This document shows positions 45,192-54,340 of a DNA stretch of 64,000 nucleotides, piece by piece. The stretch is taken from assembly GCF_963677725.1 (NCBI RefSeq), contig NZ_OY782507.1:3718501-3782500 (forward strand), read 5' to 3'. The position numbers and the translations under genes were made by a program. Under the pieces are notes generated by a model, which saw nothing but the letters and a program-made list of their open reading frames with translations, did not search any database and had not been told where the DNA came from. The DNA comes from an uncultured Cohaesibacter sp. (lineage in GTDB: Bacteria > Pseudomonadota > Alphaproteobacteria > Rhizobiales > Cohaesibacteraceae). Numbering within the stretch: the first letter of the stretch is position 1; the number at the start of each line of letters is the position of its first letter.

Positions 45192-48100
45192 GCCACTCTT
45201 ATGACATGGCCGATGATAAGGCCGCAGGCAACGACAGGACCATGTCCGCTCAAGGAACCCCCGCACGCGGTCCGCATCCCGGGCCACAGCCCGGTGCGGT
45301 TTCGGCGCAGCACTTGGAGCGAATGCGGCCACAGCTTTATTCCGAGCTTTGCGTAATGTCCAACTTCACCTTTCTCAAGGGTGCCTCGCATCCGGAGGAA
45401 TTGGTGACGCGGGCGGCGGAATTGGGCCTGGAGGCGATTGCCATCACCGACCGCAATTCGTTGGCGGGTGTGGTGCGGGCCTTCTCGGCCCTGAAGGAAT
45501 TGCAGCGTGAAAGCGATGAGGCGATCAAGGTGCGTTCAAGCCAGCGGATCAACCCGTCTAGTCGCGAAATGCTGGACAATCCATACGAGCAGCCCTTGGC
45601 CCGCCCCGAAGGGGGGACGCTGCCGCGCCTGATTGTGGGCGCGCGACTGGTGCTTGAGGATAGCAGTCTTGACTGGGTGGCGCTGCCGACGGATCGCGCG
45701 GCCTATGAGCGGCTGACGCGCTTGCTGACCCTTGGCAAGAGACGGGCGGGCAAGGGCGATTGCCTCCTGCGGCATGGGGATATGCTGGAAGGTTGTTCGG
45801 GCATGATGTTGATTGCCTTGCCGCAGCAGGGGCTTGGCCACGGGGATGTGGTGGCGCATATCAGGGCGGCGGTGCAGCGCTTTCCCGGTTCGGTCTTTTT
45901 AGGTGCTGCGCCTGCCTATAATGGCTCGGACCAGCTCTATTTTGATGCCTGCTCTGCTCTGGCCTATCGGCTGGCCGCGCCGATGGTGGCGGTGGGGGAT
46001 GTGTTGATGCATCACGGCAAAAGGCGGCAGTTGGCCGATGTGCTGACCTGTATGCGCGAGCATATCACTATCGATGAAATCGGGTCTCGCGCCTTGCCCA
46101 ATGCCGAGCGGCGGCTCAAGGGGGCGGCGGACATGGTGCGGCTTTATCGGCGGCATCCGGCGGCGCTGAGGCGGGCCAATGAGATTGCCCGGCGGTGCAA
46201 TTTTTGCCTCAGCGACTTGAGCTATCAATATCCTGATGAGATCGCGGGCGATGAAGGGCCGCAGGCGCGGCTTGAACGCTTGACCCGGCTTGGTCTTGCG
46301 CGTCGTTATCCGCAAGGGGTGCCGGAGCAATCGCAAATGCTGGCCGACAAGGAGCTGGCATTGGTAAATAAACTCGGCTTTGCTGCCTATTTCCTGACGG
46401 TGCATGACATTGTCGCCTTTGCCAAGGAACAGGACATTCTGTGTCAGGGGCGAGGGTCTGCAGCCAATTCCATTCTCTGCTATGCGTTGGGCATCACCGA
46501 TGTGGCACCGGAAACCATCACCATGGTGTTTGAGCGGTTCGTCTCGGAACATCGCGGTGAGCCACCGGACATCGATGTCGATTTCGAGCATGAGCGGCGC
46601 GAGGAGGTGATCCAGCATATTTATCAGAAATATGGCCGCCATCGGGCAGGGCTTTGCGCCACCGTCATTCATTTCCGCTCCCGTTCGGCGATCCGTGAGG
46701 TGGGCAAGGTGATGGGGCTGTCGCAGGATGTGACGTCGGCTTTGTCAGGCCAGATCTGGGGTTGGTCAAATGAGGGGGTGGATCTGGAGCGCATGCGGGA
46801 ATTGGGACTGGAACCGGGGGACCGACGGTTGGTGCAGACTTTGCGGCTGATCGCCGAGATTGTCGGCTTTCCGCGCCATCTGTCCCAGCATGTGGGTGGT
46901 TTCATCATAACCAAGGGGCGACTGGATGATCTCTGTCCGATCGAGAATGCGGCGATGGAAGATCGCACCATCATCGAGTGGGACAAGGATGATATTGATG
47001 CGCTGGGCATTCTCAAAGTGGATATTCTGAGCCTTGGCATGCTGACCTGCATTCGCAAGAGCTTTGATATGTTGCGCAGCCATGAGGGGCTGGATTTTGT
47101 CATTGGCACCGTGCCGCAGGAAGACCAGGCCACCTATGACATGCTGTGTGTGGCCGATGCGGTGGGGGTGTTTCAGGTGGAAAGTCGGGCGCAGATGAAT
47201 TTCCTGCCCCGCATGCGACCGCGCCGGTTCTATGATCTGGTGATCGAGGTGGCGATTGTCCGGCCCGGGCCGATTCAGGGGGGGATGGTGCATCCCTATA
47301 TCAATCGGCGGCAGGGGCGCGAGCCGGTGCATTATCCGTCTGCGGAGTTGGAGGAGGTGCTGGGCAAGACTCTCGGCGTGCCGTTGTTTCAGGAACAGGC
47401 CATGCAAATAGCCATTGTGGCGGCGGGCTTCTCGCCGGAGGAGGCGGACCGGTTGCGGCGCTCGCTGGCGACCTTCCGACGGATGGGCACCATCCATACC
47501 TTCCGAGAGCGCTTCATGGCGGGGATGATGGCGCGTGGCTATGACCGAGAGTTTGCCGAGCGGTGCTTTTCCCAGATCGAGGGCTTTGGGGAATATGGCT
47601 TTCCCGAAAGCCATGCGGCGGCCTTTGCCATGCTGGCCTATGTGTCGGCATGGCTGAAATGCCATCATCCGGCGATCTTTGCCTGTGCCTTGCTCAATTC
47701 CCAGCCAATGGGGTTTTATGCGCCTGCCCAGATTGTGCGCGATGCGCGGGAGCATGGCATCGAGGTGCGGCCCATTTGCGTCAATCACAGCGGCTGGGAC
47801 AATGCGCTGGAGCGGCGCGGCGACGGGGCATGGGCCTTGCGGCTGGGCTTTCGGCAGATCAAGGGCTTCTCGAAGGAAGATGCTTCGTGGGTTGAGGCCG
47901 CACGGGGCAATGGCTATCCCGACCCGCAAAGCCTCTGGCAACGGGCGGGCCTGTCCTCGGCGGCTCTGGAGCGGCTGGCGGAAGCCGATGCCTTTGTCAG
48001 TATGGAAATGGATCGGCGCGAAGCGCTCTGGCAGGTGAAGGCCTTGTCCGGTCTCAAGCCGTTGCCTTTGTTCAATGATCCGATTGACGGGGAATGCATA

Positions 48101-48682
48101 TCCGAGCCGAAGGTTCAGTTGCCCTCGATGCATCTGGGGGAGGAAGTGGTGGAGGATTATGTCGCCACGCGGCTGTCGCTGAGGGCTCATCCAATGGAAT
48201 TGCTGCGGCCTTCGATGCCGGATCTGACCTGCCACGGGGATTTGCTGACATGCCAGCACAAGAGGGTCAGTGTTTGTGGGCTTGTGGTGACACGGCAGCG
48301 GCCAGGGACGGCGTCAGGGGTGATTTTCGTGACGCTTGAGGATGAAACAGGGGTGTCGAATGTGGTGGTCTGGCCGAAAATCTACAAAGCCTTTCGCCGG
48401 GCGGTGATTGCTGGGCGGTTGTTGCGGGTGCATGGCAGTTTGCAGAAAGAGGGGATTGTCGTCCATTTGATTGCCGAGCGGGTGGAGGATTTGTCCCATC
48501 GTCTGTCCGAGCTTGGGCATCCGCTTGATGACGCGGTGGGCATCACCAATCCTCAGGCCGATGAAGCCCCGAGGGTCAAGCCATCAAAAGCGTTGGCGCG
48601 TGGGGCTTCGCGCAGCGTGGCGCGGGCACGGCATCCGCGTGAACAGGCCAAGAAGTTGTTTCCGAGCAGGGATTTTCATTAA
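45188..48682 (+). CDS. dnaE2: Error-prone DNA polymerase III alpha homologue DnaE2 (ImuC)
   Basis: 1164 residues from the ATG at 45188, which overlaps the imuB stop; a longer frame from 45119 is rejected. It has a PHP domain from ~55 (YSELCVMSNFTFLKGASHPEEL, in part) and the C-family polymerase core with catalytic aspartates in PPDIDVDFEHERREEV (~460). Helix-hairpin-helix and OB-fold regions follow (RPGTASGVIFVTLEDETG). It lacks the C-terminal clamp/tau domain of DnaE1, as DnaE2 does. It carries out translesion synthesis after UV or alkylation damage. Confidence 0.95.
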   Translation: MSHSYDMADDKAAGNDRTMSAQGTPARGPHPGPQPGAVSAQHLERMRPQLYSELCVMSNFTFLKGASHPEELVTRAAELGLEAIAITDRNSLAGVVRAFSALKELQRESDEAIKVRSSQRINPSSREMLDNPYEQPLARPEGGTLPRLIVGARLVLEDSSLDWVALPTDRAAYERLTRLLTLGKRRAGKGDCLLRHGDMLEGCSGMMLIALPQQGLGHGDVVAHIRAAVQRFPGSVFLGAAPAYNGSDQLYFDACSALAYRLAAPMVAVGDVLMHHGKRRQLADVLTCMREHITIDEIGSRALPNAERRLKGAADMVRLYRRHPAALRRANEIARRCNFCLSDLSYQYPDEIAGDEGPQARLERLTRLGLARRYPQGVPEQSQMLADKELALVNKLGFAAYFLTVHDIVAFAKEQDILCQGRGSAANSILCYALGITDVAPETITMVFERFVSEHRGEPPDIDVDFEHERREEVIQHIYQKYGRHRAGLCATVIHFRSRSAIREVGKVMGLSQDVTSALSGQIWGWSNEGVDLERMRELGLEPGDRRLVQTLRLIAEIVGFPRHLSQHVGGFIITKGRLDDLCPIENAAMEDRTIIEWDKDDIDALGILKVDILSLGMLTCIRKSFDMLRSHEGLDFVIGTVPQEDQATYDMLCVADAVGVFQVESRAQMNFLPRMRPRRFYDLVIEVAIVRPGPIQGGMVHPYINRRQGREPVHYPSAELEEVLGKTLGVPLFQEQAMQIAIVAAGFSPEEADRLRRSLATFRRMGTIHTFRERFMAGMMARGYDREFAERCFSQIEGFGEYGFPESHAAAFAMLAYVSAWLKCHHPAIFACALLNSQPMGFYAPAQIVRDAREHGIEVRPICVNHSGWDNALERRGDGAWALRLGFRQIKGFSKEDASWVEAARGNGYPDPQSLWQRAGLSSAALERLAEADAFVSMEMDRREALWQVKALSGLKPLPLFNDPIDGECISEPKVQLPSMHLGEEVVEDYVATRLSLRAHPMELLRPSMPDLTCHGDLLTCQHKRVSVCGLVVTRQRPGTASGVIFVTLEDETGVSNVVVWPKIYKAFRRAVIAGRLLRVHGSLQKEGIVVHLIAERVEDLSHRLSELGHPLDDAVGITNPQADEAPRVKPSKALARGASRSVARARHPREQAKKLFPSRDFH

Positions 48683-48709
48683 GCAGGCATGGGGGTGACG
48701 CATTGTTGT

Positions 48710-49411
48710 TCAGAGGGGAAGGAAATCTGTCTCCTGCGTCTGACTTGACTGGCTGGCAGTCTGTTGCTCGTCAGCTTGTGCGGGATTGGTGGGATCTGAC
48801 AAAAGGTCGCTTGGCGCTAGATCTTCTGCGAAACAGCTTTCGAGATAATGGATCAGAGCTGCAATCACCTCTTCGGCCCGTTCCGGTGTGGCGCGGGATG
48901 GAGCGCGGGCGATCTCGTAGGGCACGCGAAAGGCGGATGTCGCGTCGAGCACCATATAAGCCATGGTATCAAGCTGGGCAGGCGGGACGATCTCGGCCAG
49001 GATATCGCGCACCAAACCGTGCAGGCTGTCGATGTGGCGCTCGATAATCTCCCGATGCGGTGCAGCAAGTTCCAGACAGGCGACGAACAAAGCAGGGTCT
49101 TTTTCATATTCCGCCTTCTTGATGGACAGGAAGGTCTGGATCAGGTCGCGCAGCTTGCATTGCCATGCCCGCTGGGTGGCGCAGACCGCACGGCCCGCTT
49201 CTTCCAGTTCGGCAAACCAGCGTTCGGCCAAAACAGCGAACAAGGCCTGCTTGTTTTTGAAATGGGTATAGATATAGGGCTGGGACACGCCCATCCTGTC
49301 CGCAATGTCGGAGAGAACAAGACGCTTGCCACCGGACTCGATGACCAGCTCACGGGCAATGTCGATGATCTGCTCCTTGACGCGGTCAGCGTCAATGCGA
49401 GGGCGTGCCAT
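48710..49411 (-). CDS. TetR-family regulator
   Basis: 233 residues from the ATG at 49411, with AGGAG nine bases upstream and a TGATG junction with the upstream gene. The helix-turn-helix is LVLSDIADRMGVSQPYIYTHFKNKQAL (~30-56). The C-terminal ligand-binding part is typical TetR in length, followed by a Gln/Ser/Asp-rich tail. It is cotranscribed with the methyltransferase-like gene and probably controls that promoter, where an inverted repeat lies at 49932-49950. Confidence 0.9.
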   Translation of the reverse strand: MARPRIDADRVKEQIIDIARELVIESGGKRLVLSDIADRMGVSQPYIYTHFKNKQALFAVLAERWFAELEEAGRAVCATQRAWQCKLRDLIQTFLSIKKAEYEKDPALFVACLELAAPHREIIERHIDSLHGLVRDILAEIVPPAQLDTMAYMVLDATSAFRVPYEIARAPSRATPERAEEVIAALIHYLESCFAEDLAPSDLLSDPTNPAQADEQQTASQSSQTQETDFLPL

Positions 49412-49863
49412 CAGATCCATCTCCTGACATTGTTGCAATAGGTGATGTAGGCGTCACCAAAGCTGTCAATCGCGGCGCGTTCCTCATACGGGATGTAATA
49501 AAGGTTGGCGACGGCAAAGAAAGCCAGCGGTGCCAGCAAAGCGGGCCAGAGATTGACCAGCAAGGCGACACCGAGCAAATGCAGCAGGAAACCCAGATAC
49601 ATCGGGTTGCGGCTGAAGCGAAAGAGGCCGCTGGTCACCAGATTGCGCGGGGTGCGAAAGGGATGGACTTCGCTGTCATTGTACCGAAATTGCAATTTGC
49701 CAGCCAGCGCAATGATCAAGCCTGAGGCAATGAGCAGTGCTGCTGCGGGCCAGGCAAACCACAGGGGGGCAATTTGAAAGCCCGCTGGTAACGGGAGCGC
49801 CAAGAGGGCAAGAGCGGCTATGGTCAACAGGACAGCCAGAGCAGGGGGAAGAAGAATTTTCAT
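49411..49863 (-). CDS. Isoprenylcysteine-methyltransferase-like membrane protein
   Basis: 150 residues from the ATG at 49863 (a GTG three codons earlier is possible). It has four hydrophobic segments. The C-terminal half carries the ICMT/phospholipid-methyltransferase signature: FRTPRNLVTSGLFRFSRNPMYLGFLLHLLG (in part) and YIPYEERAAIDSFGDAYITYC, ending CNNVRRWI. Such bacterial proteins methylate small hydrophobic thiols or lipids using SAM; the substrate is unknown. Its stop overlaps the TetR start by one base. Confidence 0.87.
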   Translation of the reverse strand: MKILLPPALAVLLTIAALALLALPLPAGFQIAPLWFAWPAAALLIASGLIIALAGKLQFRYNDSEVHPFRTPRNLVTSGLFRFSRNPMYLGFLLHLLGVALLVNLWPALLAPLAFFAVANLYYIPYEERAAIDSFGDAYITYCNNVRRWI

Positions 49864-50331
49864 TTCTGTCACATCTTTAAGCAGCGCATTTGATCAAACA
49901 GGTGCGGAGCGGTTGGGCTGATTGAGTGTAGATTGATATATATGATCAATTATCAATTTATCAACAGAACGTGCCGACGTGAGCGATTTTGTCGCGTGAA
50001 GCGCGATGACTTTTGAGCGAGCCTGTTTTGACAAAAGCGTTTCAATGGTGCGCTCTACATCAAATTCCACCGTGGCTTATCTGTCTGAATTGTCACAAAG
50101 TCCACAGGCTAACATGGTTTTGTGACAGAGGGAAAAACACGGTCTGCTTGCATTGGGTCGAGCTGGAATGACGGCTGAAAAGTGTGTCGTAAAAAGCTGA
50201 TTTCCAATATTTTTTTACAAATTGTCGCAGGCATGAAGGGGTAAACCGGTTCAGAAACCGATTTCGTAAATTATCGACACATTTGAAAAGGACTGGACGA
50301 AAGCTCTTATTTTTTAGACTCTCCCTGTTGC
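49864..50331. other. Divergent promoter region, TetR-type operator and AT-rich spacer
   Basis: About 470 bases separate the methyltransferase gene and the LacI operators. It contains ATTGAT-N7-ATCAAT (49932-49950), a fair inverted repeat 69-87 bases ahead of the methyltransferase-like gene. Its AT-rich setting contains repeats of ATCAA. It also holds the half-palindrome GAAACCGATTTC at 50254-50265. No gene is visible. Confidence 0.45.
50254..50265. promoter_or_regulatory. Imperfect LacI-type operator
   Basis: GAAACCGATTTC matches the perfect site at 50332-50345 except for one base of the core (GAAACC-GGTTTC versus GAAACC-GATTTC). It lies 78 bases upstream of that site. Two sites at this spacing could let one repressor form a loop. 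Confidence 0.5.
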
Positions 50332-50345
50332 CGAAACCGGTTTCG
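50332..50345. promoter_or_regulatory. Perfect LacI-type palindromic operator before the lacI-like gene
   Basis: CGAAACCGGTTTCG is a perfect 14-base palindrome with the central CG typical of LacI-family operators. It lies 29 bases ahead of the regulator start, which implies autoregulation. Binding by this particular LacI protein is an inference. Confidence 0.7.
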
Positions 50346-50373
50346 TAACTCAGCATTTATGTGGGAGGACATC

Positions 50374-51459
50374 GTGAACAAGTTTAAAGACATCCAAAGT
50401 GATCATGGACGAGACGGCATGCGTCGAGCGCGCAAGCAACGCGCGACGATCAATGACGTTGCCGATCACCTGGGTATGTCAAAGAGCACGGTGTCGCGCG
50501 CGCTGAATGGCTATGGTGACATTGCCGAGCTGACCCGATTGCGGGTCTCCAAGGCCGCCGCTCAGTTGGGCTATAAGCCACTGGCACAGGCGCAGGCCAT
50601 CCGCACCGGACTGATCCGGTCGCTGGGCATGGTGCTCAATGTGGGTGGCCATGGCAGTCACCGTCCTTTCCTTGCCAATTTCATTGATGGTATTTCGCAG
50701 CGGGCCAGTGAGGAAAACTGGACCCTGACTGTGGCGACTGCGCAAAATTCCGAAGCCGTGCTGGAGACGATCGAGCGGCTGAGTGGTGAGCGCAAGGTGG
50801 ATGGTTTCATTCTGCCACGTACCCGTGAGCATGATCCGCGGATCGATTATCTGCGGGCCCACGACATTCCCTTTATCATGTTTGGCCGGACCGGGGATGA
50901 TGACGGCTGCGGCTGGTTTGACATTCGCGGTGAATTGGCGATGGAGCAGGCCGTAGAGCGGCTTTATGGGCTTGGCCATCGACGGATCGGTTTCATCAAC
51001 GGCCTTGACTATTACATGTATGCGCGGTTGCGGCTTCAGGGCTATCTGGCGGGCCTGGAAAAGGTTGGCCTGCCTGTTGATCGATCGCTGATGCGCTCGA
51101 ACGCGGTGACCAAGGAAGATGGTCTGCGCGAGGGCATTGCCCTTCTTTCCCAGCCCACGCGACCGACAGCTGTCATTTGTGCGGTCGATCTTGCCGCTCT
51201 TGGGCTTTATCAGGCTGCCAAGGCGGCCAGTCTGGACATCGGACGGGACCTGTCGGTGATGGCCTATGACGGTATTTCCGAAGGTGAATTCGCGTCACCC
51301 CCTCTGACCAGCTTTTCCGTCGACAATTGCGAGGCAGGCAAACGCCTTGCCGATTTGTTGATCAAGCGCATTCGAGGGGCTGCGCCTGAGACTCTCCGCC
51401 AACTGGGCGAAGCAAAATTGATCGAGCGAGCCTCTGACGGCCCGCCGGTCTCTTCTTGA
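50374..51459 (+). CDS. LacI-family regulator of the downstream sugar importer
   Basis: 361 residues from the GTG at 50374. GGGAGGA lies just upstream, while an ATG at 50359 would overlap it. The helix-turn-helix is ATINDVADHLGMSKSTVSRALNGYGD. The effector-binding part has the periplasmic-binding-protein fold (VDGFILPRTREHDPRIDYL; GLGHRRIGFINGLDYYMYARLR, in part). It resembles AglR-type regulators that head alpha-glucoside ABC operons. It sits 144 bases before the substrate-binding gene in the same direction. Confidence 0.9.
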   Translation: MNKFKDIQSDHGRDGMRRARKQRATINDVADHLGMSKSTVSRALNGYGDIAELTRLRVSKAAAQLGYKPLAQAQAIRTGLIRSLGMVLNVGGHGSHRPFLANFIDGISQRASEENWTLTVATAQNSEAVLETIERLSGERKVDGFILPRTREHDPRIDYLRAHDIPFIMFGRTGDDDGCGWFDIRGELAMEQAVERLYGLGHRRIGFINGLDYYMYARLRLQGYLAGLEKVGLPVDRSLMRSNAVTKEDGLREGIALLSQPTRPTAVICAVDLAALGLYQAAKAASLDIGRDLSVMAYDGISEGEFASPPLTSFSVDNCEAGKRLADLLIKRIRGAAPETLRQLGEAKLIERASDGPPVSS

Positions 51460-51603
51460 TTGGTTGTTTGCCTTGCATCCGGTGCGTTCGGTTGTTTGGC
51501 ATTCCACTTTCCTACACGGTCTGGTGCATCTGACAGATCTCTTCTTCAGGTGGCATCAGATCCAGACACTGACACTTCAAACGTTGAATTGGGAGGTTCG
51601 ACA

Positions 51604-52968
51604 ATGCAATTTTCTACCAACAGCAAAAAGCTGACAGGCCTGCTGCTCGGGTCCGCTCTGGCGCTGGGCTTCTCCATGGTCACGGCGTCTGCCGATGGCA
51701 TCCGCTTCTGGACCACGGAAGAACAGACCCCACGTCTTGCCAAACAACAGGAAATGGCCAAAGCCTTTGAAGCCAAAACCGGCATCAAGGTGGAGGTTAT
51801 TCCGGTGACGGAAAAAGATCTTGGCACCCGCGCTACGGCTGCGTTTGCAGCGGGCGATCTGCCTGATGTTATCTACCATCCACTACAATATGCGCTGCCT
51901 TGGGTGGAAGCGGGCATTCTGGATGCCGATGCTGCGACCGAAGTCATAGACAATCTTGGCAAGGATACCTATGCATCGGGTGCGCTCTCCATGGCGGCAA
52001 CGGAAAATGGCTATGCTTCTGTGCCGGTGGATGGCTGGACACAGATGATTGTCTATCGCAAGGATCTGTTTGATGCCAAGGGCCTCAAAGCCCCATCGAC
52101 CTATGCGGATGTGGAAGCCGCATTGAAGGCTTTGCACAATCCGCCGGAAATGTATGGGTTCGTGGCCGCCACCAAAGTGGACGAGAACTTCATGAGCCAG
52201 GTGCTTGAGCATGTGTTCCTTGCCAATGGCGTGTCGCCAGTGGATGCCAATGGCTTCAAGGCTCTTGATCCCAAGAAGACCAAGGAAGTGCTCGAATTCT
52301 ACAAGAGTATCGTGAAGGCTTCTCCTCCGGGTGAACTTTACTGGAAACAGTCCCGTGAGCTCTATTTTGCGGGCAAGGCTGCGATGATCATCTGGTCGCC
52401 ATTCATTCTTGACGAATTGGCAGGTCTGCGTGATTCCGCTCCGCCGACCATCAACGATGATCCGACCAGCCCGGAACTTGCTTCCAAAACCGGTATTGTC
52501 ACTAATTTCTCTGGTCCTTCCAATCCGGGCGGCGCTGCATGGGGTGATATCCGCTATTTCGGCATCACGTCTGATGCAGATATCGAAGCGGCTGAAAAGT
52601 TCGTGGAATATTCCATGAATGAAGGGTACACGCAGACCCTTGCCATTGCACCGGAAGGCAAATTCCCGGTCCGCCGTGGCGATGCGGAGAATGCGACCAA
52701 ATTCGTCGATGCATGGTCCAAGCTGCCTGTTGGTGTGGATCGCAAGAAACCACTTGCTGATCTTTATCCTGCTGAAATGATCGGCGAAATCGTCGGTGGA
52801 CTTGATGTGGCCCAGCGTTGGGGTGTCAAGGATGGTCAGTTGGCGCTGGCTTCCAAGATGATCAACTCTCAGGTCTTCAATCAGATCGTTCGCAAATTCA
52901 CCGATGATGCCATCTCGGCTGACGAAGCGGTGGCAGCGTTGAATGAAGAGCTGGCCAAAATCAAGTAA
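51604..52968 (+). CDS. Sugar ABC importer, substrate-binding protein
   Basis: 454 residues, family 1 solute-binding (MalE-like). The signal peptide is at ~1-30 (LLLGSALALGFSMVTASA). The mature part starts DGIRFWTTEEQTPRLAKQ and has family segments such as DLPDVIYHPLQYALPWVE and VDGWTQMIVYRKDLFD. A GGAGG site lies ahead of the start. It is the first structural gene of the importer, followed by two permeases, a hydrolase and the ATPase. The ligand is probably the glycoside cleaved by that hydrolase. Confidence 0.92.
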   Translation: MQFSTNSKKLTGLLLGSALALGFSMVTASADGIRFWTTEEQTPRLAKQQEMAKAFEAKTGIKVEVIPVTEKDLGTRATAAFAAGDLPDVIYHPLQYALPWVEAGILDADAATEVIDNLGKDTYASGALSMAATENGYASVPVDGWTQMIVYRKDLFDAKGLKAPSTYADVEAALKALHNPPEMYGFVAATKVDENFMSQVLEHVFLANGVSPVDANGFKALDPKKTKEVLEFYKSIVKASPPGELYWKQSRELYFAGKAAMIIWSPFILDELAGLRDSAPPTINDDPTSPELASKTGIVTNFSGPSNPGGAAWGDIRYFGITSDADIEAAEKFVEYSMNEGYTQTLAIAPEGKFPVRRGDAENATKFVDAWSKLPVGVDRKKPLADLYPAEMIGEIVGGLDVAQRWGVKDGQLALASKMINSQVFNQIVRKFTDDAISADEAVAALNEELAKIK

Positions 52969-53038
52969 GCCAGCATCATCCTGATCCTTCCATGCCGGGC
53001 GGCGCGGTCTGCCCGGCGTGACAATGGAGCTCATTTTC

Positions 53039-54340
53039 ATGTCGATGTCCGAACCACAAGCCGGTCCCAGCGGACGCCGGACGCAGGACCTTTTACCCAA
53101 TCCCACGCTTAAGCCTCCGGGAGCCGGAGCGCTGGCCAAGCGCGAAGCACGCCTTGCCTGGGGGTTGTTGCTGCCGACGCTGATCAGCGTGGCACTGGTG
53201 ATCATCCTGCCGCTGCTGGCGATTTTCTGGATCAGTGCCAAGCCGATCAATCTGGGTGATTTGCGTCCCACTGCGCCCGATGTCTATGAGCGCCTGAAGG
53301 GCAAGCCCAAAGCGGCTGGCGACACGGCTTTGGTTGAATATCGTTTGAAAAATTCGTCGCAAGAAAAGCCGATTGCCAAAGTCAGTCTGGTCGATGTCTG
53401 GCCTGATGGGTTGACGCCTGTGGCGCTCGACAAGCGCTGCGCCATTGCGGCGGGGCAACTGAGCTGCGATTTCGGAGACTGGGCGCCGGGCTATCGCGAG
53501 AAGCTTCAGATCGAGGTGATTGCCGAGCAGGCATTCCTGGATAGTGGCGTCAATATTCGCAATAGTGAGCCGGTGATGAGGGGGGATGCCTCATCGGACC
53601 TGTTCAGCCTTGATTTCACCTTCGAGAATTTCCGAGCCGTCTTTGACAGTAGCGAGTTTCTCGAAGTGCTCTGGGTGACCATCTTCTATACGGTGGTTGG
53701 CACCGTGGGCGCGTTGGTCGTCGGCATGATGGCGGCGCTCATTCTCAACAAGAGCTTTCAGGGGCAGGGGATCCTGCGCGGTCTGTTCCTGTTTCCCTAT
53801 GTGGCTCCGGTGATTGCGGTGGCCTTCACCTGGGTAACCCTGCTCGATCCCTTCTCTGGTTCCTTCAATGCGCTTTTGGTGCAGATGGAGCTGATTTCCG
53901 CGCCGATCAACTTCTTTGGCGACCGGCCTCTGGCACTGATCTCAGTCACGATTTTCGAGATCTGGCGCTATTTCCCGCTGTCTTTCCTGTTCATTCTTGC
54001 GCGGATGCAGTCAATCGACACGGATATGTATGAGGCCGCAGATATGGACGGGGCCTCGCCCTTTCAGAAATTCTACTATCTCTCACTGCCGCAATTGATG
54101 GGAATCCTGTCGGTTCTGTTCCTGCTGCGTTTCATCTGGACGTTCAACAAGTTCGACGACATCTTCCTGCTGACGGGCGGCAATGCGGGGACGCGAACCC
54201 TGACGGTGAATGTCTATGAACAGGCCTTTGCGGTTTCCAATATCGGCGCGGGTGCTGCTGTCGCCGTGGTGATCTTTGCCTGTCTGTTGGCCTTCTCCTT
54301 CTTCTTCTTCCGTTTCATGAGCCGGGAGGAAGGACTATGA
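53039..54340 (+). CDS. Sugar ABC importer, MalF-type permease with DUF11-like periplasmic loop
   Basis: 433 residues from the ATG at 53039 (GGAG nine bases upstream). After the first membrane helix (~45-65) comes a ~130-residue periplasmic loop. Its middle (~97-164) follows the DUF11 Ig-like pattern: VEYRLKNSSQEKPIAKVSL, VDVWPDGLTPVALDKRCAI, AAGQLSCDFGDWAPGYREKLQ. The MalF-type core follows, with the EAA loop YEAADMDGASPFQKFYYLSLPQL. Maltose-type MalF also has a loop here, but of different fold. The domain may contact the binding protein. The stop overlaps the next permease (ATGA). Confidence 0.88.
   Translation: MSMSEPQAGPSGRRTQDLLPNPTLKPPGAGALAKREARLAWGLLLPTLISVALVIILPLLAIFWISAKPINLGDLRPTAPDVYERLKGKPKAAGDTALVEYRLKNSSQEKPIAKVSLVDVWPDGLTPVALDKRCAIAAGQLSCDFGDWAPGYREKLQIEVIAEQAFLDSGVNIRNSEPVMRGDASSDLFSLDFTFENFRAVFDSSEFLEVLWVTIFYTVVGTVGALVVGMMAALILNKSFQGQGILRGLFLFPYVAPVIAVAFTWVTLLDPFSGSFNALLVQMELISAPINFFGDRPLALISVTIFEIWRYFPLSFLFILARMQSIDTDMYEAADMDGASPFQKFYYLSLPQLMGILSVLFLLRFIWTFNKFDDIFLLTGGNAGTRTLTVNVYEQAFAVSNIGAGAAVAVVIFACLLAFSFFFFRFMSREEGL

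Noticed and set aside
46766..48259. Minus-strand frame of 497 codons opposite dnaE2
   Set aside because: Antisense to a well-conserved polymerase gene, with low-complexity composition and no family features.
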